A stretch of DNA of 64,000 bases from Bog-473 sp049513455 (lineage in GTDB: Bacteria > Actinomycetota > Acidimicrobiia > Acidimicrobiales > RAAP-2): NCBI GenBank assembly GCA_049513455.1, contig JBEKWB010000036.1, forward strand, positions 5,854 through 69,853, given 5' to 3'. Both the position numbers and the translations under genes were made by a program. Position 1 is the first letter of the stretch, and each line of letters opens with the position of its first letter. This document shows positions 1 to 9,500 of this stretch, in pieces. The notes under the pieces are model-generated. The model had not been told where the DNA came from. It ran no database searches and worked only from the letters and a program-made list of their open reading frames with translations.

Positions 1-34
1 GCTCCCTCGTAGCGGCACCGGTCCCCCCCACGCG

Positions 35-66
35 ACGATGCCGGCCCCGGGGCGGGCCGGCATCGT
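35..66. terminator. Perfect GC-rich hairpin downstream of the peroxiredoxin gene
   Basis: Positions 35-47 (ACGATGCCGGCCC) pair perfectly with 54-66 around a six-base loop, giving a 13-bp stem. It lies about 40 bases past the stop codon of the leftward peroxiredoxin gene. No T-run follows on either side, so it is either a U-less actinobacterial-type terminator or a transcript-stabilising hairpin. Confidence 0.6.
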
Positions 67-108
67 CATCGCGGCGTGCAATCCGCCAGGCGAAGGGTGC
101 AGGACCTC

Positions 109-744
109 TCAGCGGTTGGGCTGCGGGGTCACCCGAAGGTAGGGCTTGAGAGCCTTCCAGCCCTTGGGGAAGCGGTCCTTGGCCTCGTCGTCGCTCACGG
201 CGGGCACGATGATGACGTCCTCGCCGTCCTTCCAGTTCACCGGCGTGGCCACCTTGTAGTCAGCCGTGAGCTGCAACGAGTCGAGCACCCGGAGGATCTC
301 GTCGACGTTGCGGCCGGTGGAGGCCGGGTAGGTGAGGGTGAGCTTGACCTTCTTGTCCGGCCCGATGATGAAGACCGAACGCACCGTCAAGGTGTCGTTG
401 GCATTGGGGTGGATCATGTCGTAGAGGTCGGCCACCTGGCGGTCCTCGTCGCCGATGAGGGGGAACGCCAGGGCCGAGCCCTGCGTCTCCTCGATGTCGC
501 CCGCCCAACCCTTGTGAGACTGGACCGAGTCGACCGAGAGGCCGATCAGCTTGGCGTTGCGCTTGTCGAACTCGGGCTTGGCCGCCGAGAACGCGCCCAG
601 CTCGGTGGTGCAGACCGGCGTGAAGTCCTTGGGGTGCGAGAAGAGGATCCCCCAGCTGTCGCCCAGCCATTCGTGGAAGTTGATCGTGCCGTCGGTGGTG
701 TCGGCCGTGAAATCGGGAGCTGTGTCCCCTAGTCGAACTGCCAT
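109..744 (-). CDS. 1-Cys peroxiredoxin (Prx6 family)
   Basis: A cytosolic thiol peroxidase that reduces hydrogen peroxide and organic hydroperoxides. The 211-residue product has the AhpC/TSA fold with the peroxidatic cysteine at about position 45 in PKDFTPVCTTELG. It also has the Prx6-type C-terminal block with PVNWKDGEDVIIVP near residues 165-180. I see no other cysteine, so it should work as a 1-Cys enzyme that needs an external thiol. The ATG start is preceded by an AGGAGG-like sequence (TACAGGAGGCTCACC on the coding strand). The gene appears monocistronic, ends at the hairpin at 35-66, and faces away from the crotonase gene. Confidence 0.95.
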   Translation of the reverse strand: MAVRLGDTAPDFTADTTDGTINFHEWLGDSWGILFSHPKDFTPVCTTELGAFSAAKPEFDKRNAKLIGLSVDSVQSHKGWAGDIEETQGSALAFPLIGDEDRQVADLYDMIHPNANDTLTVRSVFIIGPDKKVKLTLTYPASTGRNVDEILRVLDSLQLTADYKVATPVNWKDGEDVIIVPAVSDDEAKDRFPKGWKALKPYLRVTPQPNR

Positions 745-922
745 GGTGAGCCTCCTGTAGATGTCGCGCGCGGTTGTCGGGCACTAGACGTTAGCGGCTG
801 GCTGCCCAATTGTCGACCGGGTGAGTCACCTTTTAGTGAGCGGTCGGTGATCCGCCTGTCATCGGGGTGACGGAGAGGGCCCCGTGAGCCACTGACCAGG
901 CAGGTCGTGCGAGAATACAGGG

Positions 923-1720
923 GTGGCGCCCCCGTACACCCCCTACCGGGCCGACACCGTCGCGGTGACCCACGACGGTCCGGTCACCGTCGTCGAGATC
1001 ACCCGGCCCGAGCGGCGCAACGCCGTGGACAGCCTCTGCGCCGACCAGTTGCGCCAGGCGTTCGTCGACTTCGATCAGGACAGGGGGCAGTCGGTGGCCG
1101 TGCTCACCGGTTCCGAGGGGACCTTCTGCGCCGGGGCGGACCTCAAGGCGGTGGCCGAGGGTGATCGCCGCCCCATCGCCGACGACGGGCCGGGGCCCAT
1201 GGGCCCGACCCGACTGACCCTGTCCAAGCCGGTCATTGCCGCCGTCGAGGGCTTCGCCGTGGCAGGAGGGATCGAGCTGGCGCTGTGGTGCGACCTCAGG
1301 GTGGCGGCCGACAACGCCGTCTTCGGGGTGTTCTGCCGGCGTTTCGGGGTGCCGCTGTGCGACCTGGGAACGGTCCGGCTGCCCCGGATCATCGGGCACG
1401 GGCGGGCCATGGACCTGATCCTGACCGGGCGCGCCGTGGAGGGGCCCGAAGCGCTGCAACTCGGTCTGGTGAACCGGATCGTGGCCCCTGGTGCGGCGCG
1501 CCAGGCCGCGGTCGACCTGGCGCGCCAACTGGCCCTGCTGCCGCAGTTCTGTCTACGTTCTGACCGCATGTCGACGATCGAGCAGTGGGGACTCACCGAA
1601 GAGGAAGCCGCCGTGAACGAGGCCCGCCGCGGGCGCGCCGTGGTCGACAGCGGAGAGACGCGCGAGGGTGCACAGCGCTTCGCCGCAGGGGCGGGGCGGG
1701 GTGGGGCCACCCTTGCCTGA
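923..1720 (+). CDS. Enoyl-CoA hydratase/isomerase (crotonase) family protein
   Basis: A 265-residue crotonase-superfamily protein that probably binds an acyl-CoA thioester. The oxyanion-hole segments are visible: EGTFCAGADLKAVAEG near residue 70 and VAGGIELALWCDLRVA near residue 115. The second catalytic glutamate of true hydratases is not evident. The segment usually carrying it reads GVPLCDLGTVRLP, with Asp but no Glu. It may therefore be an isomerase, hydrolase or otherwise specialised member rather than a beta-oxidation hydratase. The GTG start follows an AGGGGTG-type context. The HAD gene begins 15 bases after its stop, so the two are likely co-transcribed. Confidence 0.88.
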   Translation: MAPPYTPYRADTVAVTHDGPVTVVEITRPERRNAVDSLCADQLRQAFVDFDQDRGQSVAVLTGSEGTFCAGADLKAVAEGDRRPIADDGPGPMGPTRLTLSKPVIAAVEGFAVAGGIELALWCDLRVAADNAVFGVFCRRFGVPLCDLGTVRLPRIIGHGRAMDLILTGRAVEGPEALQLGLVNRIVAPGAARQAAVDLARQLALLPQFCLRSDRMSTIEQWGLTEEEAAVNEARRGRAVVDSGETREGAQRFAAGAGRGGATLA

Positions 1721-1735
1721 CCCGGCGGTACGCCC

Positions 1736-2518
1736 GTGACCAACCACCCAGCGCGGGATGCCTCTGTCGCCGCCGCCCGGCCGGCGGGCAAAAGACCCGT
1801 GGCGGCGTTCGACTTCGACGGCACCCTCACCAGCGGAGGGAGCGTCCTCCCGTTCCTCGTCGCCGTCCGGGGGTTCTGGCCGGTGCTGCGCGCCGTCGTC
1901 GCGCTCTCCCCCAAGATGCTCCGCGCCGCGTTGGTGGGAGGCACCGCGGCGGACACCGCGAAGGAGAAGCTCTTCACCCGCCTACTCGGCGGCCTCCCGC
2001 TCCGGGCGGTGGACGAGCGCTCCGTCGCGTTCGCGGAGCGCCATCTGGCCCGCCACCTCCGGCAGGACACCCGGTTGCGCCTGCAGTGGCACCAGCGCCA
2101 GGGGCACCACGTGGTCATCGTCTCCGCCTCCCCGGAGTGCTACGTGCGCCTGGCCGGCGAGCTCCTCGGGGTCGACGGCGTCCTCGCCACCCGTCTCGCC
2201 GTCGGCGGGGGCGGGCTCCTGACCGGCAACTACGAGGGGAAGAACTGCCGGGGGGCCGAGAAGTACGCCCGGCTGGTCGTCCATCTCCGGGCCAACGGGC
2301 TTCTCGGCGGTGGCGACGACCAGCCCGAACTGTGGGCCTACGGCAACAGTCGCGGCGACCTCCGCCTCCTCCGCGCCGCCGACCATGGCGTCGACGCCGG
2401 GCTGTTGGGGCCTCTGGGACGCCTGCGGAAGTTCCCCCGGCTCGCCGATGTGGTCAGGGAGTCCGAGGCGCGCGGTCAGCTCGGACTGACTGCGATGCCC
2501 ACGACCCTCCCCGAATAG
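1736..2518 (+). CDS. HAD-superfamily hydrolase, IB subfamily (phosphoserine phosphatase-like)
   Basis: A 260-residue phosphatase-type protein. Motif I is FDFDGTLTSGG with the nucleophile at about Asp26 and the acid/base at Asp28. Motif II is IVSASPE near residue 127, and the metal-binding motif is YGNSRGDLRLL near residue 200. This pattern fits the HAD-IB group, which acts on small phosphomonoesters such as phosphoserine or lysophosphatidate-type substrates. The real substrate cannot be read from the sequence. The gene sits 15 bases after the crotonase gene, and its 3' end overlaps the converging SpoIID-like gene by 43 bases. Confidence 0.85.
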   Translation: MTNHPARDASVAAARPAGKRPVAAFDFDGTLTSGGSVLPFLVAVRGFWPVLRAVVALSPKMLRAALVGGTAADTAKEKLFTRLLGGLPLRAVDERSVAFAERHLARHLRQDTRLRLQWHQRQGHHVVIVSASPECYVRLAGELLGVDGVLATRLAVGGGGLLTGNYEGKNCRGAEKYARLVVHLRANGLLGGGDDQPELWAYGNSRGDLRLLRAADHGVDAGLLGPLGRLRKFPRLADVVRESEARGQLGLTAMPTTLPE

Positions 2519-4587
2519 CCCGGTTGGGTGGACGCGACGTCCCCGAAGTAGGGGGCGTCGCCGAAGCTGAACGCCTGCCCCCCGCTGTCGACCACCACAT
2601 ACCCCAGACCGTCCCCCGAAGAGTCGATGGACGTCATGGGACTGTCGGCCGAGGAGATGAGCGGCGAACCGGCCGCCGGCGCAGCCGTGGGCGCGCCGCC
2701 GAAGGCCTCTACGGTGCCGTCCGCCTCCAGCATCCAGTAGCCGTCGCCCCCGGCCGACGGCGTCATGCCCACCACGGGTGACGCGGGCGGCGTCGCGCCA
2801 AGGGACCCGTAGAACGCCGCGTCGCCGAAGGTGAAGATGCCCCCGTCGGAGGCCACCAGCCAGTACCCGTGCCCGTCGTTGGTGGGCACCATGCCCACGA
2901 TGGGTTTGTTGAGCACGAGGTTGCCCGTGCTGCCGTAGAAGCGGGCGTCGCCGAAGCTGAAGACGCCCCCGTCGGAGGCCACCAGCCAGTACCCGCCCCC
3001 GTCGGGGGTCGACGCCATGCCGACGATCGGTTTGTTGAGCACGAGGTTGCCCGTACTGCCGTAGAAGCGGGCGTCGCCGAAGCTGAAGACGCCCCCGTCG
3101 GAGGCCACCAGCCAGTACCCGCCCCCGTCGGGGGTCGACGCCATGCCGACGATCGGTTTGTTGAGCACGAGGTTGCCGGCGCTGCCCTCGAAGGTGGCAC
3201 CGCCGAAACTGAAGGCCCCGCCGTTCGAGGCATCGAGCCAGTAACCCCCCGTGCCGCCACTGGGCTGGTCGGCCAGCGCGAACCAGTTCGACTTCAGGTT
3301 GAGCGCGGCCGCGAACGCCGACCCGGTGACCGTGATCGAGCCGGCCGTGCCGGTGAGGGCCAATTCGTCGACCCGTCCGCCCAGGTCGCCGTCGCCGTTG
3401 CGCGCCGTCACATCCAGCGAGGAGAAGGTGCCGATGACCGGATAGGCGGCCTCGATGGCCGAGTCGGGCAGCGTCACCGTCCAGTCGTGATTCGGGTTGC
3501 AGACCGACCCGCCGATGCAGATGGCGTCGCCGGCATCGACCACCGCGGGGAACTGAGCCCCGGACGAGTAACCACCCGAGGAGGCCGAGTACTCGGTGGT
3601 GGCCACCGTGGACGTGCCGTTGACGACCATGACCTGCCCCGCCGTGTCCTGCGCGGCCAGGATCGACAGCGCGGTCTCGTTCTGCATGCCCGGGTAGGAC
3701 TGGCACGTCTGGTCACAGGTGTCGGCATAGCCGCCGTAGCCCAGCGGGTTGGCCTCGACATAGGACCGGGCGGCGACGGTCTGGGCCTCTGACTGCTGGA
3801 AGCCCCAGTTCTCTCCCTGGGGCCCGGCTGCGCCGAGGGTGCCCCACGGCGAGGGCGACTCCGACGGTGCCACATCGGCCACGTACTGCTCGAGCGGGAG
3901 GGTGTTGACCGTCCGGGCCTGCCCCGCCGACGTCGCCACCGCACTCAGCGATCCGTGCATCTCGATGCTGGGCCCGGGCTGGCACAGGTCGACCGGACCC
4001 CCGTTCGTGGCCACCGCCGTCGGCTCGGTGATCGCGGTGCCGGTCAGTTGCCAGCCCCCTTCGCCGGCGCACCCCCCGCTCACGTACACGTCGTAGAGCG
4101 AGCCGGGACCGCTGAGATGGAAGAGGACCGCCGCGGCGCCCGGGGTCACGCCGGCGACCGACACGGTGCCCGAGGCGGCGGTGGCGATCAGGTCGTCGCC
4201 GTTGTTCTGCGTCATCGCCACGATCACGTCACCGCCGTTGATCGACGGCGGAGCGGGTGCCGTGCCCAGGGTCTCGAGTGTCGTGCCTTCGTAGTAGTGG
4301 CTGAGGATCTCTCCGTAGGTGTAGTTCCCGGCGCCCGCGTCATCACCCAGCGCGTAGCCCAGCGATCCCCACTGCCCCATGCCGATGCCATGCCCGTACC
4401 CGTGGCCCACGAGCACCACGTTCGTGGTCGTCGCGGCGGCCGCCGCTACTTCCGTGGCCATCAGGGTGAGTGGCGCGCCCACGACGAGCGTGGCGGACAG
4501 CACGGTCGCGCACGCACGCCAACCGCGGCGGCGGTCCGGCGCGGGACGGCCGCGGGGCGAGCGCATGCCGGAGTGGACGGCCATCAC
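2476..4587 (-). CDS. Secreted SpoIID/LytB-domain protein with C-terminal 42-residue beta-propeller-like repeats
   Basis: The 703-residue product begins with an arginine-rich segment and a hydrophobic signal sequence ending in AAAAA near residue 52. A SpoIID/LytB domain follows, with GHGYGHGIGMGQWG near residue 62 and LPLEQYVADVAPSESPSPWG then EAQTVAARSYVEANP around residues 225-275. SpoIID relatives cleave glycan strands of denuded peptidoglycan. The C-terminal half (about 430-703) is built from roughly 42-residue repeats of the type GYWLVASDGGVFSFGDA, likely folding as a propeller and binding cell-wall or extracellular ligand. A second protein at 7104-9500 shares the repeat. It converges on the HAD gene with a 43-base overlap. 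Confidence 0.85.
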   Translation of the reverse strand: MMAVHSGMRSPRGRPAPDRRRGWRACATVLSATLVVGAPLTLMATEVAAAAATTTNVVLVGHGYGHGIGMGQWGSLGYALGDDAGAGNYTYGEILSHYYEGTTLETLGTAPAPPSINGGDVIVAMTQNNGDDLIATAASGTVSVAGVTPGAAAVLFHLSGPGSLYDVYVSGGCAGEGGWQLTGTAITEPTAVATNGGPVDLCQPGPSIEMHGSLSAVATSAGQARTVNTLPLEQYVADVAPSESPSPWGTLGAAGPQGENWGFQQSEAQTVAARSYVEANPLGYGGYADTCDQTCQSYPGMQNETALSILAAQDTAGQVMVVNGTSTVATTEYSASSGGYSSGAQFPAVVDAGDAICIGGSVCNPNHDWTVTLPDSAIEAAYPVIGTFSSLDVTARNGDGDLGGRVDELALTGTAGSITVTGSAFAAALNLKSNWFALADQPSGGTGGYWLDASNGGAFSFGGATFEGSAGNLVLNKPIVGMASTPDGGGYWLVASDGGVFSFGDARFYGSTGNLVLNKPIVGMASTPDGGGYWLVASDGGVFSFGDARFYGSTGNLVLNKPIVGMVPTNDGHGYWLVASDGGIFTFGDAAFYGSLGATPPASPVVGMTPSAGGDGYWMLEADGTVEAFGGAPTAAPAAGSPLISSADSPMTSIDSSGDGLGYVVVDSGGQAFSFGDAPYFGDVASTQPGYSGRVVGIAVSPS
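2897..3148. repeat. Near-identical 126-bp tandem repeat units inside the SpoIID-like gene
   Basis: Two adjacent 126-bp units (2897-3022 and 3023-3148) are almost identical at the DNA level. More diverged units flank them. Each unit encodes one 42-residue propeller repeat. The DNA identity exceeds what protein conservation needs, which points to recent duplication by slippage or recombination. Confidence 0.85.
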
Positions 4588-4666
4588 AATGGGGGAACCC
4601 TAGTCCCGCCCGACGAGACGGCAGGGAAACCCGGGTGACAACGGGGCACCGGTACACTGCACGCCC

Positions 4667-5761
4667 GTGCGCGTCGATCAGGTCATCCCCTCGCTGGCCA
4701 GCCGTGATGCCATCGGCGTCCACACCATGCATTTGCGCGACGGGCTGCGCCACGTCGGTATCGACTCGGACATCTTCTACGGCAGCGTCACGCCCGACGT
4801 GGCGCACGAAGGACGGTCGGTGACCGAGCTCGGGAGGTCGGGGCGCGATCGGTGGTTGCTCTACCAGTCCTCCATCGGCAGCCCGGTCTACGACATCTTC
4901 GCGGCGCGCTCCGAGCCCAAGTTGGTGAACTACCACAACATCACGCCGGCGAACCTTTTGCGCGACTGGGAGCCCAACGTGGCCTACGAGGTCGCACTGG
5001 GCCGCACGCAGCTGGCGCGGCTGGGACCGCAGAGCCGTCTCGCCGTGGCCGACTCCGCCTTCAACGAGTCGGAGCTGCGCGCCTTGGGCTACCGGGACAC
5101 GGCGGTGGTGCCCCTCCTGATCGACATGCAGCGCAAGAGCGAGGAGGCCGACCCCGCGGTCGCGGCAAGGCTGGCGCAACGCAAGGCGGCATCGGGCGGG
5201 GCCGACCTCATTTTCGTGGGCAAGCTGGCACCGCACAAGGCGCCGCATGATCTGGTCAAGATGCTGGCCGTCGTGCGGCGTCTCTACGATCCGGCGGCGC
5301 GCCTGCACCTGGTCGGCTCCCCGCTCGGGGAGACCTACGAGCCGGCGTTGCGGGCCTTCGTCACCGATCTCGGCCTCGACGACGCGGTCAACTTCGCCGG
5401 GTCGGTGTCGGAGGCCGAGCTCGAGGCGTACCTGCAGGCGTCCGACGTGTTCGTGTGCGCCTCTGATCATGAAGGCTTCTGCGTGCCCCTGGCCGAGGCG
5501 ATGGGGCACGGCATTCCGATCGTGGCCTACGGGGTCACGGCGGTGCCCGAGACCGTGGGGGACGCGGGGCTCCTGCTCTCGGACAAGTCGCCCCTCCGCT
5601 TCGCCGCGGCCGTCGGGCGGATCCTCAACGACGACACGCTGCGCCGGCATCTCGCGGCGGCCGGCCTCGCCCGCGCCGCCGCGTTCAACCTGCCCGATTC
5701 GCAACGACGATTCGTGTCGTTGGTCCAGCGCGCCATCGGCGCCCCTCCGGTTTCGTCCTAA
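4667..5761 (+). CDS. Glycosyltransferase, family 4-like
   Basis: A 364-residue GT-B glycosyltransferase, probably a retaining enzyme using a nucleotide sugar to extend a surface glycan at the cytoplasmic membrane face. The C-terminal donor-binding motif CASDHEGFCVPLAEAMGHG lies near residues 262-280. It is preceded by the typical LIFVGKLAPHKAPHDLVK segment at about 183. The N-terminus (VIPSLASRDAIGVHTMHLRD) is clearly paralogous to the proteins at 5780-6850 and 10793-11908. The GTG start was chosen because it begins the conserved N-terminal strand. It is divergent from the SpoIID gene. Confidence 0.88.
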   Translation: MRVDQVIPSLASRDAIGVHTMHLRDGLRHVGIDSDIFYGSVTPDVAHEGRSVTELGRSGRDRWLLYQSSIGSPVYDIFAARSEPKLVNYHNITPANLLRDWEPNVAYEVALGRTQLARLGPQSRLAVADSAFNESELRALGYRDTAVVPLLIDMQRKSEEADPAVAARLAQRKAASGGADLIFVGKLAPHKAPHDLVKMLAVVRRLYDPAARLHLVGSPLGETYEPALRAFVTDLGLDDAVNFAGSVSEAELEAYLQASDVFVCASDHEGFCVPLAEAMGHGIPIVAYGVTAVPETVGDAGLLLSDKSPLRFAAAVGRILNDDTLRRHLAAAGLARAAAFNLPDSQRRFVSLVQRAIGAPPVSS

Positions 5762-5779
5762 TCGGATGCGCAGACCTCG

Positions 5780-6850
5780 TCAGCGCAACGCGCAGACCAG
5801 GTCGACGAACCGGTCGCCCGCACCCTCCAGGTCGAGCGCGGCGAGTTGCCGCCGACCCGCCTCCGCCAACTCCTCACAGCGGGCCTGGTCGGCCAGCAGC
5901 TCGGCGATGGTGGCGGCCAACCGGTACGGGTCCACGGAATCCACGAGGACCCCCGCCCCGCCCAGGACCTCGGGGATGGCACCCTGCGCGTACGCCACCA
6001 CCGGGAGCCCGACGGCCATGGCCTCGGTGACGGGAACGCAGAATCCCTCGTGTGCCGAGGTCACCACCAACACGTCGGCCTGCGCGTACGCCGCCGCCAC
6101 GGTGGCGTCGCTGGCATGGCCGGCGAAGGTCACCGCCTCCGCGAGGCCCATCTCCGCCACGTAGCGGTGGAGCGCGTCGTCATAGGACGCGATGGCGGGC
6201 TTGCCGACGATAGACAGGGTGGCGTCGGGATCCCAGTGGGCGCGGGTCACCGTGAGCGCGATCACGGTCTGGTCGACGGCCTTGTTCGGCGCCACCCGCC
6301 CGACGCTGAGCCAACGGGCGCCCCGTTCCTCCACCGCACGTGCGGGCGCACCCTGCCGGGCGGCGTGGAGCAGATCGCGGCCGAGTGCGGCCGACGGGGG
6401 CACGACTACGCTGTCGGCGAACCCTGCCGCCACCAGATCCTCCCGGTTGTACGCCGAGTCGGCCACGGCCAGCGAGGTGCGCGGCGCCAGGAGGCGCAGC
6501 TCGGCCTGGGCGCGCAGCTGGCCGCGGGCCAAGGGGTTGTTCCATGAGGCGACCAGTTCGGGCGGCGTGATGTTGTGATAGTTGACCACCAGCGTTTCCG
6601 ATCGGGCGGCCAGCCACGGCGCCATGGACGACGCGGTGGCGAACTGGTAGACGGCGACGTCGCCTGGCTCCGCGTGGTCGGGGTACGCGGTGGCGAGTTC
6701 GGTTTCGGCCGCCGTCTCCGGATCGACCATCTCCACATAGATCCGCGAGACGATGCCGCGGGCCGCGAACAGGTCGCGCAACCGGCGGGTATGACGCCCG
6801 ACCGCGTCACCGCGGTGCAGCATGGGCACGAACTGATGCACGCCGCTCAT
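5780..6850 (-). CDS. Glycosyltransferase, family 4-like
   Basis: A 356-residue GT-B glycosyltransferase. The start is placed at the ATG of MSGVHQFVPMLHRGDAVG because it aligns with the paralogues at 4667 and 10793. The reading frame stays open a further 108 codons upstream, but that stretch has no family resemblance. The donor-site motif TSAHEGFCVPVTEAMAVG sits near residue 262, and SVGRVAPNKAVDQT near 182. It converges tail to tail with the neighbouring glycosyltransferase (18 bases apart) and diverges from the FG-GAP protein gene at 7104. The intervening 253 bases should hold both promoters. Confidence 0.88.
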   Translation of the reverse strand: MSGVHQFVPMLHRGDAVGRHTRRLRDLFAARGIVSRIYVEMVDPETAAETELATAYPDHAEPGDVAVYQFATASSMAPWLAARSETLVVNYHNITPPELVASWNNPLARGQLRAQAELRLLAPRTSLAVADSAYNREDLVAAGFADSVVVPPSAALGRDLLHAARQGAPARAVEERGARWLSVGRVAPNKAVDQTVIALTVTRAHWDPDATLSIVGKPAIASYDDALHRYVAEMGLAEAVTFAGHASDATVAAAYAQADVLVVTSAHEGFCVPVTEAMAVGLPVVAYAQGAIPEVLGGAGVLVDSVDPYRLAATIAELLADQARCEELAEAGRRQLAALDLEGAGDRFVDLVCALR

Positions 6851-7103
6851 GGGCGCGTCGAGTGGGACGGCGGGGTTACAACGCCCGTTCCGGCACGGTT
6901 CGGCCCCGCAGTGCCGTCGTGGTAACAATTGTCCCGAGGGGGAAAGGGGCCGGACACGCCGCACGATGTTATCGGTCGTGCTGTCGTCTCCCCGGCTCTC
7001 CTCACAGACGGGCGGACACACGTCAGGGGCGACCTGGAGCCGGACGAGACGACGGGGAGTGGCGGCCATTGGGGCGATCGATGTACGCGCTTGTGAGGGC
7101 ACG

Positions 7104-9500
7104 GTGAATCTCTCGACCACACGCCGGCGGATGTTCCGCCCGCTGCACATGGTGGCCTGGACCGCTGCGGTCACGGCCGGCGCCGGGTTGATCGCGGTCG
7201 GGAGCGCCCCGTTCAGTCCACCGACCGCGTCGACATCGCCTCTGACCCTGACGCAGACGTGGATCCACGACCTGAACGACGCACCCTGCGGCGTGGCCGA
7301 GGCCTCGCCGGTCGAGGTCTCCCTGGATCAGTCGGGTCCCTCGGTGGAGGTGGGTGATCGAGCCGGTCAGCTGTACGCGTTCGGACTCTCGGACGGATCG
7401 GTGCCGGCAGGCTGGTCGACGTCGCCGCCGTCGGCCACCATCGGATCCGGCCAGGCGTGCGGCGTCACCGGGAACGACAGTGCCACCACATCGGCGGCGG
7501 TCGGGACGAACGGCATCAGTGTGCCGGGCAATCCGCCGATCGACTCCACCGCATCGGTGGTGCCGACGTCCGCCGGCAGCGACGTGTACTTCGACGCCGG
7601 GAATGCCGCCGATCCCGCCGTGGGCGGCTACTACGCCTACGGGCCCGGCGGCACGCTGTTGTGGAACGCGGTCGCCACCGACCCTTCGACCGACGCCGTT
7701 CCCGATACCGGCGTGCAGGCCTCGCCTGCGGTGGGTTCCGCCGCCGGTGTCCCGTTCGTCGTCGCCGGATCGCTGGGGCAGCAGACCGACGCGTTGCGCA
7801 CGGCGGATGGCACGCCTCTCAGTGGGTGGCCCTTCTTCTCGGCCGACAGCGTGTTCTCCACGGCGGCCGTCGGCGATCTCTACGGCACCGGCCAGGACGA
7901 GGTGGTCGTCGGCGGTGCATCCACGGCCGGCGTCGCCTACGGCCGCCGGTACCAGAACGGCGGCCACCTGCGGATCCTCAACGACCATGGCGGCCTGATC
8001 TGCGCCGCCAACCCGAACGAAGAGGTCGATTCCTCCCCCGCGGTGGGCCCGATCCTTCCCGGTGGCGCACTCGGCATCGCCACCGGCACGGGAACCTTCT
8101 ACTCGGGGAGCGACGAGGACACGGTCAAGGTGTTCGACACGCAGTGCAACGAGGTGTGGAGCGACACGCTCGACGGCGCCACCGGCGGGAGCCCCGCCCT
8201 GGCCGACGTGCAGGGGAACGGTCAGCTCGCCCTCGTCGAGGGCTCCGACCGGGGCGACGGAACCGGATCGGTGTCGGCCCTCGACGCCGGCACCGGCGCC
8301 GTCATCTGGAAGGTGCCGGCGATCGGCGCGGTCATCGGCGCGGTGACGACGGCCGATCTGAGTGGGGACGGCTACCAAGATGTGATCGTCGCCACCACCG
8401 CAGGGCTCGAGATCCTCGACGGGAAGACCGGGGCCGAACTGGTCGATGTGGACGACGGGTCCGGCAAGGGCGGGGTGGCGGCCGGGCAGGTGTTCGGATT
8501 CCAGAACGCGCCCCTGGTCACCGATGACCCCGACGGCGCCATCGGCATCACGGTGGCCGGGTACTTCGCCGTCCCCGACAGTCCCGACCACGACGTCCAG
8601 GGCATGGTCCAGCACCTCACCGTCGACGGCTCCAACGGTGCGCTGGTCGACGAGGCCGGGGGATGGCCGCAGTTCCATCACGATCCGCAGCTGAGCGGGT
8701 TCGCCGGGCCGGCCACTTCCCCCCTGGCGGGATGCCAGATACCACCGGCGGCGTCCAACGGCTATCTGACCGTGGCCTCCGACGGCGGGGTCTTCTCCTT
8801 CGGGGGCCAGCAGTTCTGCGGCAGCACCGGCGACATCGCCCTCAACAAGCCGGTCGTGGGCATGGCCATGGCGCCGGACAACGGGGGCTACTGGTTGGTG
8901 GCGGCCGACGGCGGGGTCTTCTGCTTCGGCGACGCGCAGTTCTACGGGTCCACCGGGGCTGTCCACCTGAACCAGCCCATCGTCGGCATGGCCGCCACGC
9001 CCGACGGTCGCGGGTATTGGCTCGTGGCGGCCGACGGCGGCGTGTTCAGCTTCGGCGATGCCCAGTTCTACGGCTCCGGCTCATCGGTGCCCAACGCGCA
9101 CGTCGTCGGCATCGCGCCGACTCCCGACGGGGAGGGCTACTGGGAGGCCACCTCGAACGGGACCGTGCTGGCGTTCGGCGACGCCGGGTTCTTCGGCGAT
9201 GCGCGCCGCCTCGCGTTGGCCGCGCCCATCGTGGGCATCGCACCCGATCCGGTCACCGGGGGCTACTGGCTGGTCGGCGCGGACGGCGGCGTGTTCGCGT
9301 TCAACGCGCCGTTCTTGGGCTCCACGGGTGCACTACCCCTGCACGAGCCCGTGGTGGGCATGGAGGCCACCGATGACGGCGGCGGCTATTGGATCGTGGC
9401 CGCCGACGGCGGGGTCTTCACGTACGGCGACGCGCCCTTCAGCGGTTCGGAGGGCGGCACGCGGCTCAATGCACCGATGGTCGGCATCGCCGGTTTCTGA
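7104..9500 (+). CDS. Secreted FG-GAP/VCBS-like protein with 42-residue propeller-like repeats
   Basis: About 798 residues from the GTG at 7104, which has GAGGG four bases upstream; the ATG at 7131 is an alternative. A signal sequence (MVAWTAAVTAGAGLIAVG) comes first. A domain with repeated blade-like strands follows at about 50-520, including DLYGTGQDEVVVGG and DLSGDGYQDVIVAT, which resemble calcium-binding FG-GAP repeats. The last 270 residues hold six copies of the GYWLVAADGGVFSFGDA repeat shared with the SpoIID-like protein. It is probably a cell-surface or matrix protein. No catalytic motif was recognised, and the upstream open frame (6849-7103) overlaps the divergent gene and is not used. 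Confidence 0.8.
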   Translation: MNLSTTRRRMFRPLHMVAWTAAVTAGAGLIAVGSAPFSPPTASTSPLTLTQTWIHDLNDAPCGVAEASPVEVSLDQSGPSVEVGDRAGQLYAFGLSDGSVPAGWSTSPPSATIGSGQACGVTGNDSATTSAAVGTNGISVPGNPPIDSTASVVPTSAGSDVYFDAGNAADPAVGGYYAYGPGGTLLWNAVATDPSTDAVPDTGVQASPAVGSAAGVPFVVAGSLGQQTDALRTADGTPLSGWPFFSADSVFSTAAVGDLYGTGQDEVVVGGASTAGVAYGRRYQNGGHLRILNDHGGLICAANPNEEVDSSPAVGPILPGGALGIATGTGTFYSGSDEDTVKVFDTQCNEVWSDTLDGATGGSPALADVQGNGQLALVEGSDRGDGTGSVSALDAGTGAVIWKVPAIGAVIGAVTTADLSGDGYQDVIVATTAGLEILDGKTGAELVDVDDGSGKGGVAAGQVFGFQNAPLVTDDPDGAIGITVAGYFAVPDSPDHDVQGMVQHLTVDGSNGALVDEAGGWPQFHHDPQLSGFAGPATSPLAGCQIPPAASNGYLTVASDGGVFSFGGQQFCGSTGDIALNKPVVGMAMAPDNGGYWLVAADGGVFCFGDAQFYGSTGAVHLNQPIVGMAATPDGRGYWLVAADGGVFSFGDAQFYGSGSSVPNAHVVGIAPTPDGEGYWEATSNGTVLAFGDAGFFGDARRLALAAPIVGIAPDPVTGGYWLVGADGGVFAFNAPFLGSTGALPLHEPVVGMEATDDGGGYWIVAADGGVFTYGDAPFSGSEGGTRLNAPMVGIAGF

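Noticed and set aside
76..732. Long open frame opposite the peroxiredoxin gene
   Set aside because: It mirrors the codon structure of the minus-strand gene. High GC keeps the complementary frame open, and it has no family resemblance.
1982..3706. 574-codon minus-strand frame across the HAD and SpoIID genes
   Set aside because: It is a shadow of two real genes in other frames with arginine- and glycine-rich translation typical of GC-rich antisense reading.
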